A stretch of 64,000 nucleotides of DNA from Theobroma cacao (Eukaryota; Streptophyta; Magnoliopsida; Malvales; Malvaceae): positions 31,574,969 through 31,638,968 of the forward strand of contig NC_030852.1 of NCBI RefSeq assembly GCF_000208745.1, read 5' to 3'. Of this stretch, positions 50,967 through 61,903 are shown piece after piece. The notes under the pieces were generated by a model that did not search any database, was not told where the DNA came from, and was given only the letters and a program-made list of their open reading frames with translations. Position 1 is the first letter of the stretch. The number at the start of each line of letters is the position of its first letter. The translations under genes and the position numbers were made by a program.

Positions 50967-51347
50967 TCAAAGCTGACCGGAAGGGTTGTCCAATGGGTAG
51001 TAAACACGATAACTGGGCGCAAGAGTGATGCCAAATGTAGCGCAATAACCTTTAACTTGATTACCAAATTCAGGAGTGAATCTTCCACGGTTAAAAACCC
51101 ATATCTTGCACCTGAGAGACAGACCTTGGACTGCTTCACAGCATTCACGACTGAGGTTTACCTTCTTTTCGACCAAGGACGCATAAACTTCATGCAGGCA
51201 TCCATCTGGTTTATTAATTTGTCCCCAACAGAGCCATGGGTTTGGCATGTATCGTTCTTCCCATCCAACAACTGAGAAAGCAGGCGTGATAGCCATGGCA
51301 AATGCCAGGGTTAGGAAGAGCATAAGGGTCTGTTGAAAAGAACCCAT
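50967..51347 (-). CDS. ECA1/egg-cell-1-like secreted cysteine-rich protein (prolamin-like domain)
   Basis: A 126-aa single-exon protein. Residues 1-25 are a clear signal peptide (hydrophobic LMLFLTLAFAMAITPAFS). The mature part has six cysteines at 40, 50, 69, 70, 80 and 102, with the adjacent CC pair (SRECCEAV) and the PW.C....GC spacing typical of the plant prolamin-like/ECA1 family (PF05617). This family includes the egg-cell EC1 sperm-activating proteins and many seed or gametophyte small secreted proteins. Three disulfides are expected. A TATA box lies 90 bp upstream. The gene is divergent from the TOM2B-like gene, with 545 bp between the ATGs. Family assignment is good. An egg-cell role specifically is only a possibility. 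Confidence 0.85.
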   Translation of the reverse strand: MGSFQQTLMLFLTLAFAMAITPAFSVVGWEERYMPNPWLCWGQINKPDGCLHEVYASLVEKKVNLSRECCEAVQGLSLRCKIWVFNRGRFTPEFGNQVKGYCATFGITLAPSYRVYYPLDNPSGQL

Positions 51348-51436
51348 CGCAAACAGACAGAGACAGGTTAGTTTCTTCTGAAGTCTTTGTTTTCTTGGAA
51401 CAAGGGAAGGTTTTTAGCAAGGGTTTTGGGTTGGAA

Positions 51437-51443
51437 ATTTATA
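51437..51443 (-). promoter_or_regulatory. TATA box of the ECA1-like gene
   Basis: The minus strand reads TATAAAT 90 bp upstream of the ATG at 51347, a standard plant distance. Confidence 0.5.
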
Positions 51444-51892
51444 GAAGTTCTTAAATTACGGAGCTTGGAGTAACGGTGGTATGTTGCCAAATTAGTCAGG
51501 TTGAAGCCATGAATGAAGGTAAGGTAAAAGGATCTTGAATTTGTAGCAGTTTCCTGTAGAAGGTGCCGTTATGTAAAAGAATTCTGGTAATTTAAATGCC
51601 ATTAATAAAGGCAATTATACCATGGAAGACCTTTAGTCCGTTAAAATGGTAGAATAATATCTCACTTGTTAACGGTGTCGCTCGAACTTACATATGGATA
51701 GGAGTTTACAGATTCTCCTATTGCTGGGCTGAAAATGGATCGAGCCACTGGAAAGTGGAAAATGCAAAGACCAACTGGGCTCATAAACCGTATTGGGCTC
51801 AATCTCTTTCCAGTTACAGCACAAGTAATTGAGTCTTAAAGCTTTTAATTTTTGGCTTCTGATGGACAAAGGTTTCTAATTTGCAGAAAAAA

Positions 51893-53889
51893 ATGGCAAC
51901 AGCTGGAGGAGGAGGTGGAAATGTGAAGGAGACAAGTAGCAGAGAAGGCACAGCAAAATCAATAGTGACTGAACAGATTTCCCAGGCTGTACAATCCACC
52001 TCCAATCTCCTCCACCTCATGCAGCAGTCTTCTCCTTCTCAGGTATTTCTTCTTGTATTCACCTACTTTATATACTACTACGAGTTATCAGGGTTACTAT
52101 ATTTATTCTGTTTCTGTTTGTAAATTTAACGAGCTCAATCAATTCTCTTTGCTTGAAGAAAAAAGAATTATTTTTGTTCCGTAGTTTGACTTGTGATGTT
52201 AAGGATGAATCTGATGAAATGGGGCAAAGGCGAAGTGGGTCGTGTCTTAGACTTTTAGTTGTGGATAAAAGTACTGATTTTTGGTTAGAATGAAATTTTT
52301 GATGGGTTAGTATTTGTAGATGAAAGCTGATCATTATTTGATTGTTCCTTTTTTTTATAAAAAAAAAAAAAGAAATTGTCATCTTCTTGGCCTAAATTTC
52401 CCTCATAAGGAAGAAAGCTTCTTGTCTATCATGGTCTTCACTTGTTATTTATTTATTTTTTTACTATGGGCCTTCAATGATGTGGACATGACCTACAAAA
52501 TGTGTTTGTTTTATCTATAGTATATATTTCTTCTTATAATTTGACAGATTTTTGGGTCTATGTCTTGCCTGGGTTCATAATTTAGTAGAAAGTGTTTTTG
52601 CAATGAATCCCTAGCATCCATTTAATCACACAGAGGTGGGAAAACGGTAAATTACAATAAACTGATGGACTCCTTGAAGGATCTGACTTTGCACAAATAC
52701 CTATCCATCTCCTGATATAGTTTCCAACAATGCTGCAAACTTGGTTAATGGCTCTTGGAATGCTTATCTTAAAAATAGACAGTTGCTGAAGCAAATACTT
52801 GGATAGAAGATAAGCAAAATCATTGACTTTACCATTAGGGCAAGGTGTATATGGTGGTTGATGTGCCCATGCTGCTTGACTCCCTCTTTTGATTTTGTTG
52901 GCTTGGTAATAATATCTTTGTCTACTTCATATCTGCAGACCCAACTAATGAAGCTTCCGAAAAATCTTTTGGCTAAAGCCCCTACAATCAAGAATACTGG
53001 GCAGGTGTCTGATTCCTTTATGCTGTATTAAACATGTATACTCGATATCAATTGCAAAATTTTGAACTTTGATCTCTATCTTTCCTGTTTCATTGATGTA
53101 GATGTTAGAGCAGATGCCTAGGGTGATTTCAGCACTTGATGCCCACATTGACAGTGGATTACAGAGGTTGAAATCATGTGCACCCTCTGCTATTTAAAAT
53201 TACTCTATTTCTTACATTCAAGAAACATGTTAAGTTGTGTTGCAGTTGGAGATCACAGGCCAGGGAATTGATGAGAATTCAAAAAGGTTGATTAATTTAA
53301 TTTAGATAAGACATAAAATTGCATGAAAAATGTGTAGGAAATGTTTAATAAAACTGTAACTAAAATCAAATATGGAATAGACAGCAGTTAATGCCACTCA
53401 ATGAAGATGCTGTTTACGTAATTGCCTAGATGGATCCTCGACTCCCAACTATTATTATGTGTATAAGGCAGACCATAAAATTAAAGAACTTGTGCAGAAA
53501 GAGAGAATTCCCTCTGTTACCTATTCTTAATAAGCTATAGGATTGTGTTTCCAATTTTCTTGGCTCATTTTAGTTACATATTCTGCAGTGTTCCGCATCT
53601 GAAAACAGTAATTCAGTTACTTGAAAATATGGAAAGCTGCCATCTTAGTTCTCTGTCTCAAGCACATTTCTCACAAGGGGTATGGCCTCTCTCATGTTTA
53701 CATGTATTTATAATATCGCTCTAGGCTGAATTCTCATTTCAGTTAGAGCTGTTTGTGTTAATAACTTTTAATTATTTGTGAAATGCTTTAAAAGCTGGAG
53801 TTTCAGTTGATTTTCTTTTTGTGAATTCCATTTTATCCCAGGAATCTCAGCAAGCAAATCAACATCCCAAGGCTGGTTCACCGCCCTAA
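51893..53889 (+). CDS. TOM2B: TOM2B-like protein (tobamovirus multiplication 2B homologue)
   Basis: A small host protein of 139 aa. In Arabidopsis the TOM2B locus was described with TOM2A as a host factor affecting tobamovirus multiplication. Its normal biochemical role is unclear. Exons: 51893-52042, 52939-53004, 53102-53166, 53589-53679, 53842-53889, all GT..AG and in frame. The Gly-rich start (MATAGGGGG) is followed by the conserved blocks [37 protein letters not shown] and [18 protein letters not shown], then a helical [16 protein letters not shown]. The C-terminus is Gln/Pro-rich. No signal peptide or membrane helix is seen. The start is the first ATG of the frame and matches the family. 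A host gene, not viral sequence. Confidence 0.85.
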
Positions 53890-56311
53890 TATTCTAGCCA
53901 TGCTACGGGGTCTCAGCCATTAGTTTCTTTAATCATGTCAAACCTTCTTAACTGTAGCTACAACCAATTCTTGAGTAGTAACTAGTACATTAAATATGAC
54001 TACTAGACTAGACAATGTGTTCTATGTACATCAAATGTCATAGTATTTCTCATTGCTGTCTGTATACATTGAACATGATAGAGAATGGTTCCTGTATTGC
54101 TTTCTTCATAGCATTGGAAACACGTTTCAACTTTCTACCTTGTAAGGATGGCCACAAATTTTAAAGGGGAAATGAGCTGTCTCATCATTCTTTCCATTTT
54201 TATTTCTTCTTTTGAAACAAGGAGGCATGGATGTGCAAGCTATGGTCTTTCTCTCATTCATGTTTTGAATCATCAAGGGAAGGCAGTGTTTGCAGAAAGG
54301 TCAAGAAATGCTGGTTCTAGCATGGCTCTAGTGTTACTTATAGCTCTAGGTACATGCAATTAAAATGTGGTTGGGGTTGATGTGTGAAATGGTTGAATTT
54401 AGCAAAATCCAAAAAGAAAAAAATTTCTTTCCAGTGTGTATGATTATGTGAAAATTCATTTCACTCTCCAAAAGTTGACAAAAGCACTTCTCACACTTCA
54501 GCACAATGAGAAAATGATTGTGTGAAAGTGCATCTGAGCCGCCATGGCACACTATCCAACTGACCTGAGAATTTGAAGAGGATAAGGTCTTCAGTGTTAT
54601 CCACTTGCCCAACCAGCAACAAAACAAATGATAATTTTCTACCTTGAGAATGAAACATGCAAAGAAAGAAACAATGAAATGGAAAGAAACCAATGACCTT
54701 GGATAGGGTTGCCAACTTGCCTAACCTGGTAATGACCAATTTCGTCCTGGAACCTGGATAAACTCTCCAGCGTATCATTAATCTGTCATTTCCCTTTTTT
54801 TGGTACATAATCTGTCATTTATTTTCTCTAATTAATTTTGTTAAATAACATCATTATCTTGAATCTCATATTTTATTTTATTTTGATACTATTATACATT
54901 TGTTTTTTTTTTAAAGCAAACATTCAATTTAAAATCAATTGACAGTAAATAAAAAACCCTTACTACGTTTATAAAATAAAGATATTATCAATTTAACAAT
55001 AGATGGTAGTAGCATCGTCTTAATACTTTTCTTTGCATGTAAAGATTAGGAACATATTATGTTACATGAATCAATAAAAATGTAAATTCATTGAGAAACC
55101 AACAAAAGGAAAAGTGTTCATTTTAAATTTTTAAGATGTATAATAAATAATAAATAGAAAATTTTTTATTATATTTATATATTCAAAATATTTTCAATTT
55201 TACAGATATTTACTGAACTAACTCGTGTTAGACGAACACTGTTCCTTCCGTCTGTCCTATCCTAATCAAACGAAAGCATGGCAAAGGAAATTCTTTTTCC
55301 AGTAACAAAATGGAATAAATCAGCAGAAAATTTGGACTGGGAATTTCCTGGTCCAGAGAATCGTAGGCTAAACGTTTGACAAGGAAGAATCAAAATTGCA
55401 GCCTGTTCAAAGCAAATTCTTGCGGCCACCGCCCAGTTGGACTTACACTTTTTCTACGTGGCTGTGGGCCAAGAAACGGGTCCATCCTTCACCCTCCTCG
55501 TTCCATGTTTTTTATTCCAAAAGAATGTGGAACACATTTTTTCTTGCTTACTTTGACTCCCAAAACCCACGTCCAACCGTGTTAGATTGGGATGTCCACT
55601 CCTTGGTCATTTCAAATTATTTGATAGTGTAATTTTTCAAATTACCATGCATATAACTTTAAAAAAAAACCGAGTTAATAAATATTTTAACTCTATTTCA
55701 TTTTTTAATTGAAAAAGATTTTAACTGTAATTTATAAAGATTGATTCACATTATTAATTGAATTCGATTTTGTTCGTCAATTTTAATGAATTGATTACCT
55801 AAACAGAAGAACGTTTGGTTTGGTATAAATCAAATTCAGTTTTTGTTCGTTAATTATAATCTAAACGAGATTAATTAAGTAAATGATTTTTTTTATTTTT
55901 TAACCTCTCTCCATCACCCAGTGTTTGATTTTTTCTTTACCTAATAAATTTCTAAACAAAGCAGGTCCTCTAGTTATGATACATGGTAACGAAAAAGTTG
56001 TCTAGGTTCAATTGTGGGAGAGGAATAAGCAAAATAGGAAACGGCGTCGTTGTTATTACCATAAATACGCCACGTTACCATAAAAGAATAAAAAGAAAGG
56101 TGTTTATAAAGAGTAGCGTCAGACTCCAGGTGTGGTGGAGGAACAGAAGAAAAAAAAGAGAGGAGAGCCACAACACGCGGCCATTTCAATAGAATGCCAC
56201 CCCACCTTCAACCCTTCCACCGCTCCTTCGCCGCCGCTTAAATTTTTCTTAAAACCGCCGAAACCCGCCAACCCAATTTGCTGGAAAGGGTGTTTAGCGT
56301 GAAGAAAGAGA
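53890..56311. other. Intergenic DNA, nothing recognised
   Basis: 53890-54120 is the likely 3' UTR of the TOM2B-like gene. 54346-54808 has overlapping minus frames without domains. 54830-55940 is AT-rich. 56160-56311 is C/G-richer and is the probable promoter and 5' UTR of the next gene. The overlapping plus frames at 55376-55632 look like chance. Confidence 0.5.
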
Positions 56312-59300
56312 ATGGTTTCGCTGTCGATTCCTTCGCCTGTTAAATCGTCGTCGTTTTTGTCGTCCTCTTCGTCTTCTCTGTTCGCTCGTTGCTCTCTTAG
56401 CTACAAAGGATTCGCTTTCAATGAGCCTCGTTCTCGCATCTGTGCTGCTAACAGCTTTGTAAGCTATATTTACTTCTTCTTCTTTTTTTTTTTAAGAAGA
56501 AAAGATATATTTACAATTTCCTTTTCGATGTCGTTAAGGTTCTGAAGTGAGATTTATTATCTTTGTTTATGGTTGTCTGTCTGTCTTTTTCTTTCTGTTA
56601 TTCTATAATTCTGTGTTCGTTTATGTATTTCTGTTGAAATTTAAAATTATCAGTATGTAATGTGCTGCACGTGTGGGTATATAGTGAAATCGATAGTGCA
56701 ACGCGTTCTTATTTATTTATTTATTTATTTTTGTTCTTTGAGAAATTTGTCTTCCTTTTGATTCGTCAACAACTATTTTCCGGTAAAAGAAAAAATTTTC
56801 AACAAAAGGCAAAATTTTGGGTTTGTTTTTTGTATTTTTGGAGTGATTTTAAAATTGTATTGATGTTGGTGCTTGCTCTTTTTTTTATATATATACTAGA
56901 AATGCGACCTGCCTCAACCTTTGAATTATGGGAATGGGAAGCCAACGATTCCAATCCTTAATGAAAGGACACTGCCCAAGTTCTTGGAATCCGCTCGAAT
57001 GGAGACGACTGTAAACAGAAATGGTGCCAAGCTCAAACTGTTTTCTGGCACCGCCAATCCTGCACTTTCTCAGGTTATTACGTTACCATTTTGTTTAAAC
57101 TGTATTGCTTTGTATAGGATTCTTTTGACTGGTGTCACTTTCAATAACCATTTAGATAATGATAAGATTAATAAGTATCTAATGATGTAGACCTTAATCA
57201 ACTCTTGACTTTGCGGCTGCTGGGTGATAGACTAATAGTGTGAAAAGTGGTACTAAAACTGCCGTAATTCTTCACAAAAGATAAACTTTTTGACTCTTTT
57301 TTGGTATAAGCTCATTGCAACTTTTCATTCGAACCTGATAATCTGTTGCACGTATTGTGCCTGCTTGAATGGCATTCCTACAAATTGTCCTAAATATATG
57401 GATGTATGTTGATCTTAATAGTCCATTTTTCAAATTCATTTTAGAGCATGTTGTATCATATCAAGAGTTACACATCTTTCTTGGTTTAACCATTAGGATT
57501 ACTGATCTTCTCTGGGCTTGAGCTATAATTCTTTGTTACATTTCTTGGAACTTGTGTTTGCTCACTCTGTTATTTGTTTCAGGAAATTGCTTGGTACATG
57601 GGCCTGGAGCTGGGAAAGATCAATATAAAACGATTTGCAGATGGGGAAATTTATGTTCAGCTGCAAGAGAGTGTTAGGGGATGTGATGTATATTTAGTGC
57701 AGCCAACATGCCCTCCTGCAAATGAGAATCTCATGGAGCTTCTCATAATGGTTGATGCTTGTCGGAGAGCGTCGGCCAAAACTATCACTGCAGTGATTCC
57801 ATATTTTGGATATGCAAGAGCTGATAGAAAGGTAAATTTAAATGCTGTGTATTTGGCAATTAATTATCTGGGATGAAACTATGACTATGTATGGAGACCT
57901 CAGCTGCAAATTGGATAAATCAAAATCTAACCATCAGAGATTAGCCTAGTCTGGCGACCTTTGTGTTATTCATAATATAAGTATCAGTAACAAAATTGTG
58001 CTTTATTACATAAGAACTATATTGGGTGAATCAGTGCTCTTGCTTCTCACCATTTTTATTACAATGAGGCACGAACTTCTGAAGGTTTTGAAGAATATTG
58101 TATTCTTTAGAGGATACTAAACTATTTTCTTCTTTGTCTGCAATATTATTTTCAGACTCAAGGGCGGGAATCCATTGCAGCCAAACTTGTTGCGAACCTT
58201 ATCACAGAAGCTGGTGCAAACCGTGTTCTTGCTTGTGACCTTCATTCTGGGCAGTCCATGGGTTACTTTGATATTCCAGTGGACCATGTATACTGCCAGG
58301 TAAATAGTCATGAAATTCAAACTTATAATTGTTGACTGTCAATGACTCTGTGATTAATGATCTTCTTTATTTGGCTTTTCAAAAAAAATGATTTTCTTTG
58401 TTTGTTCTGTGGACTGTAGCCTGTGATTCTTGATTATCTTGCCAGCAAGAGAATCTGTTCTGATGACTTGGTAGTGGTTTCACCTGATGTTGGTGGAGTT
58501 GCAAGGGCACGAGCTTTTGCAAAGAAGCTCTCAGATGCACCTTTAGCCATTGTGGATAAAAGGCGTCATGGACACAATGTTGCAGAGGTAATGTTTTCTC
58601 CACAACTCTGCTGTCATTGTCTTTCTTCCATGTTGATTTCTGCTACTATATTTACTCTTATTCTGTGGTTTTTGAGATACGATTGGCAGTGATAATGCGG
58701 ACAATTAGTTAGAAACATTTTGCACTCGCTTCCCACATTGACTTGACCTTTAGGTTTACCCAAACTGTTTGAACAACCATTGAAGTTAAAATTTGATATC
58801 AAGAGGTTTCAGTCTAGGCAGCAATCTGATGTCTGCAGTCAATAACAAGTCTTAAAAGCCTCAGTCTGTGTTTTTTCTCTGGCTTACTTCTATGGTTGCC
58901 TAATTGCTATCTTGCAGGTAATGAACCTTATTGGTGACGTAAAAGGAAAAGTTGCAGTTATGGTGGATGATATGATTGACACTGCTGGTGAGTGAAAATA
59001 ATGTCAAAATGGCATGCATAAACCTATTCTTATCTACAAATACAGACATTAATTTTGCTTATCATGATGGATTTGAAAGTTAAGTGCTGCTAAATCAGAT
59101 TTATCATTTTAGTAAAGTTTTCTTCTCATAATGTTCTGTAAATTGTTTTCTTATCGTTTTGGAAAAGAAAATTTGATTATGGTTTTCCTTTTCTTCTCTA
59201 AAAATGGTTCTTTTTAACCATCAGCTTTCTTTTAAACTCAGATTATGGTAACTAGCTAATTTTCCATGGTTTCTAGGAACGATTGCAAAGGGGGCAGCAC

Positions 59301-59649
59301 TTTTACACCAAGAGGGGGCGAGGGAAGTTTATGCGTGCTGCACTCATGCAGTTTTCAGGTTTTAACTTACCTTTTGCTGAACTAGGTTCAAACTTAGATA
59401 TTGTGTGATATTTATCAACCTTATGATTCATATCATTTCCTTTTCTTTTTTTTTTCTTTACTTGGCAGCCCTCCTGCAATAGAGAGGTTATCAGGTGGCC
59501 TTTTTCAAGAAGTAATCATTACAAATACACTTCCAGTGGCAGAGAAGAACTACTTCCCTCAGTTGACAGTTCTTTCTGTGGCAAACCTGTTGGGTGAAAC
59601 CATTTGGCGTGTTCATGATGATTGTTCCGTGAGTAGTATTTTCCAGTGA
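56312..59649 (+). CDS. PRS: Ribose-phosphate pyrophosphokinase (PRPP synthetase), chloroplast type
   Basis: Makes PRPP from ribose-5-phosphate and ATP for nucleotide, His and Trp synthesis. Eight exons: 56312-56458, 56900-57073, 57583-57831, 58156-58299, 58420-58587, 58918-58987, 59277-59358, 59469-59649, all GT..AG and in one frame, 404 aa. Residues 1-45 are Ser-rich without acids (chloroplast transit peptide). [15 protein letters not shown] opens the catalytic domain. Further family blocks are [11 protein letters not shown] (near 125), [31 protein letters not shown] (ATP/flexible region) and [14 protein letters not shown]. The [16 protein letters not shown] block and the PRPP loop [15 protein letters not shown] (from about 310) follow. 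Length and Mg/phosphate-dependent class I features match plant PRS1/PRS2; I cannot say which. Confidence 0.94.
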
Positions 59650-59699
59650 AATCAGATAGGAACTCTCAAAGGTGTCATCTCCTTCAAATTCATTCCTTT

Positions 59700-59850
59700 G
59701 CAGCCTAATGCCTTGGCTCCAGTGGTAAAAGTGGGTGTCGTCAGATAGGAATAGGTCTTAGATTCCAATCTCCCTTGAGTCCAAGGGGGATGGAGAATCA
59801 ACACATGGGTCTCACATCTCGTCGCTGCTTGCTCTTTGCATAATTTGGTT
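59700..59850 (+). mobile_element. Probable tRNA-derived SINE
   Basis: A Pol III A-box-like TGGCTCCAGTGG (59714-59725) and a B-box-like GATTCCAATC (about 59761) are spaced as in tRNA-derived SINEs. A non-coding G/C-richer body and a T-rich end follow. It sits just downstream of the PRPP synthetase stop and may be in its 3' UTR. No tRNA fold or CCA end is present, so it is not a tRNA gene. Confidence 0.5.
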
Positions 59851-60461
59851 AACCCTTACTTTCATATGTCTGGGCAAATTGCCTGTCTTTGTTAGTACTC
59901 TTTATCAAATGGATATCTTTTGTCCTTGCTTCCAGCCTAAGGTGTCTTAATACTTCTTCCAATTACCTCACATCAGTTGGATGTTCTCTTACTACAACAT
60001 CATCATAACTTGAATCCCTGTCTCAAAACCAAACCCAACAATACTGCAAACTGGCTGGTTCAAAACTTAAAATACAGGTGTCTGGTACTTTTCTGCAGGA
60101 TTTGTTTCTCTGTGGGACAGATTTATCTGACAACCTCAACATTATATCCAAAGTTTTCCAGCCTACATGTCTGAATCCTTGTCGGACCAGTTTGAACAGC
60201 ACCAGAATCATGTATATTCATTCTTGTTGATTGGATGGCTGTCTATTTTCCCGTTTGTTTTTTGTTTAGACTTGTACATGTATATCCTCCAACTTAAATC
60301 CAGAACAGAGTTTTTCTCTTTTGGCCAATTGAACGGATTGTTAAAGGCAATGTTTGGAGGTTTATTTAAATTGTTCAAAATAGATAAATGAATTGGCTTT
60401 GCATCAAATTAAAGAATTTGATTAATGAATTATTTTCAAATTGGATATGCAAAGGATTAAA
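59851..60461. other. Intergenic DNA
   Basis: No gene seen. Two antiparallel frames at 59977-60211 have no domain match. Composition is moderate then AT-rich. Confidence 0.5.
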
Positions 60462-60581
60462 GTTTATAATCGATTACACCATCGGTGTATAAATTCTGAA
60501 TACTATTTATAAATAATGTTTTAACACTTTTTAGTGTCTAGTGTATAAATATTACACATTAACAATGCATCAATTATAAAC
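60462..60581. mobile_element. Short inverted-repeat element (possible MITE)
   Basis: The left end gtttataatcgattaca and the reverse complement of the right end (gtttataattgatgcat) form a TIR over a 120-bp AT-rich segment. gtgtataaat also occurs at two internal sites. Resembles a tiny MITE or foldback; no exact target duplication is fixed. Confidence 0.45.
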
Positions 60582-60857
60582 TGAACGATTAAATATTATA
60601 TATTTTCAAATAAAAATTCAAAGAGCAAAATAATTTTTATTTTTGGACCAACTCCCTGCAAGTTTTCAGGAAAAAATGAGGAAATAAATAAAATTTTCCA
60701 AAAAATCATTCCAACTGTTGGTTTTATGAAATATTTTTATTTTTATTCTATTCTACTTAGAAAATTTGCTTAAAGTATAGTTTCTCCTTAAACATAAAAG
60801 AAATAAATTCCAAACATTCAAATACTATAAAAATTTGGAGTCCTTAAAAGATTTTAC

Positions 60858-60979
60858 AAACCCTAAGGCTTAAATCCAACATAAGCCCAAAGCCCATAAC
60901 TTCACTCTATTTTTTTTTTTAATATTTAGAAATTCGTTATTTGCCACAAACTAGGGTTTTCTCTCTGCATCTATAAATA
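60858..60979 (+). promoter_or_regulatory. snoRNA-type promoter: telo-boxes, site II motifs and TATA box
   Basis: A perfect telo-box AAACCCTAA (60858-60866) and two site II elements AGCCCA (60884-60889 and 60891-60896) are followed by a reverse telo-box TAGGGTTT (60952-60959) and a TATA box TATAAATA (60972-60979). Telo-box plus site II is the known signature of plant ribosomal-protein and snoRNA gene promoters. The first snoRNA starts about 165 bp after the TATA box. Confidence 0.75.
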
Positions 60980-61142
60980 CCCTTTTCGCTGCGGGGCTTC
61001 GTCCATTCTTCAGCTTCGATGCCTAGGCTAGCCTCTGATTTTTTCTCAATTAAATGCTGTCCTTGTTCTGTTTCTAGCTTCATTTTCATTTTTTGCTTTG
61101 CTGTGTGTAGTTAAACACAAAATCCTCTTGGGTTTCTTTGAA

Positions 61143-61224
61143 AGTGCAGTGATGAACATTTTTCTGTGTACCAGAGGAGTCTCCTGTGACGGTAACACAA
61201 TCCCTCTAAGAAGTTCTGAGCTTA
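61143..61224 (+). ncRNA. Box C/D snoRNA, U61-type
   Basis: C box GTGATGA (61149-61155) and D box CTGA (61216-61219). The 15 nt before the D box (61201-61215, tccctctaagaagtt) are complementary to the conserved 18S segment around A(G/A)CUUCUUAGAGGGA, with one possible G-U pair. By the D+5 rule it would guide 2'-O-methylation of a U in that segment, the site served by SNORD61 in animals. The flanking stem is weak (AGTGC before, GCTT after). No protein frame spans it. Confidence 0.8.
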
Positions 61225-61320
61225 CCCTTTTCATTAGTCTTGCTTTCCCTTTTTGGATTTTGTTCTAAAATTTTTGAAGGTTGTTAAAATGGGATTTCTT
61301 TTTAATGGGAGGAGTAAAAA

Positions 61321-61407
61321 CGATGTGATGATAGAAACTCAATGGTCTGTCAATCCACTGATCTAACAGTTTGATGTTACCTTGAAGTTCCGACAGGTTC
61401 TGATCGC
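61321..61407 (+). ncRNA. Box C/D snoRNA, U33/snR55-type
   Basis: C box GTGATGA (61325-61331), D' box CTGA (61358-61361), C' box TTGATGT (61371-61377) and D box CTGA (61400-61403). CGAT before the C box pairs with ATCG after the D box. The guide before D' (tctgtcaatcc, 61346-61356) is complementary to 18S GGAUUGACAGA. D'+5 points to the first U of the UU pair, the site of yeast snR55 and animal SNORD33. The second guide before the D box (accttgaagttccgacaggt) has no target I can name. Confidence 0.85.
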
Positions 61408-61500
61408 CTTTTTATTCCTTCCCCTTTCTCTTATAAATTTCCTGGTCGTTTTGATTTGTTAGGGTTCAGGGTTTGCACTTGTTTTTTCTGATTTTTGTTA

Positions 61501-61592
61501 TGGGGCATGTGATGAATCTCATTTTTTTAATGGGTAATTTGCGGCTGAATTGTTTCTTTGATGCCAAATCACCTTGGAGACCTGATGCCCAC
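61501..61592 (+). ncRNA. Box C/D snoRNA, dual 18S/25S guide, copy 1
   Basis: The terminal stem TGGGGCA/TGCCCA (61501-61507 with 61586-61591) encloses C box GTGATGA (61509-61515), D' CTGA (61545-61548), C' TTGATGC (61558-61564) and D CTGA (61582-61585). Guide 1 (tgggtaatttgcg, 61531-61543) is complementary to 18S CGCAAAUUACCCA. Guide 2 (tcaccttggagac, 61569-61581) is complementary to 25S GUCUCCAAGGUGA. The predicted targets are an A in 18S (yeast snR87-like site) and a C in 25S (yeast U24 Cm1437-like site). All structural elements are present. Confidence 0.88.
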
Positions 61593-61704
61593 TTTTTTTG
61601 TATGTTTGAAAACTTTGTTTTGTTTAGGAATTGAACCCTGATATTATACTAGCTCTCTGGATTCCTGTATCACTAGAGTTATGATGGCTATATGCATATT
61701 AATC

Positions 61705-61800
61705 ATGTCTTATATACTAGCATAGTGGTAAAGGCATTTGTAGGGTTGGGCTGAGATTTGGGTTTGATTCCATTTCCAAAATAATTTTTTAACTGCAATA
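61705..61800 (+). mobile_element. tRNA-derived SINE fragment inside the snoRNA cluster
   Basis: A box TAGCATAGTGG (61718-61728) and B box GGTTTGATTCC (61761-61771) match the Pol III type 2 promoter consensus with about 32 nt between. The rest does not fold as a tRNA. It lies between the two paralogous dual-guide snoRNAs on the same strand. Confidence 0.6.
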
Positions 61801-61903
61801 GATGTTGATGGAACCTTTTTCTGTGTGCTAAGCCATTCAATGTTAAAGTTTTTCTTTAATTCGTTTTATCAATTAAACTAATTTTCCATTATGGCAATGC
61901 GCT

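Noticed and set aside
55376..55632. Two overlapping plus-strand frames of about 70-78 codons
   Set aside because: Mutually overlapping in different frames, no family match, likely chance in a GC-richer patch.
59700..59780. Possible tRNA gene
   Set aside because: A- and B-box-like motifs are present but no cloverleaf, acceptor stem or anticodon loop forms; treated as a SINE.
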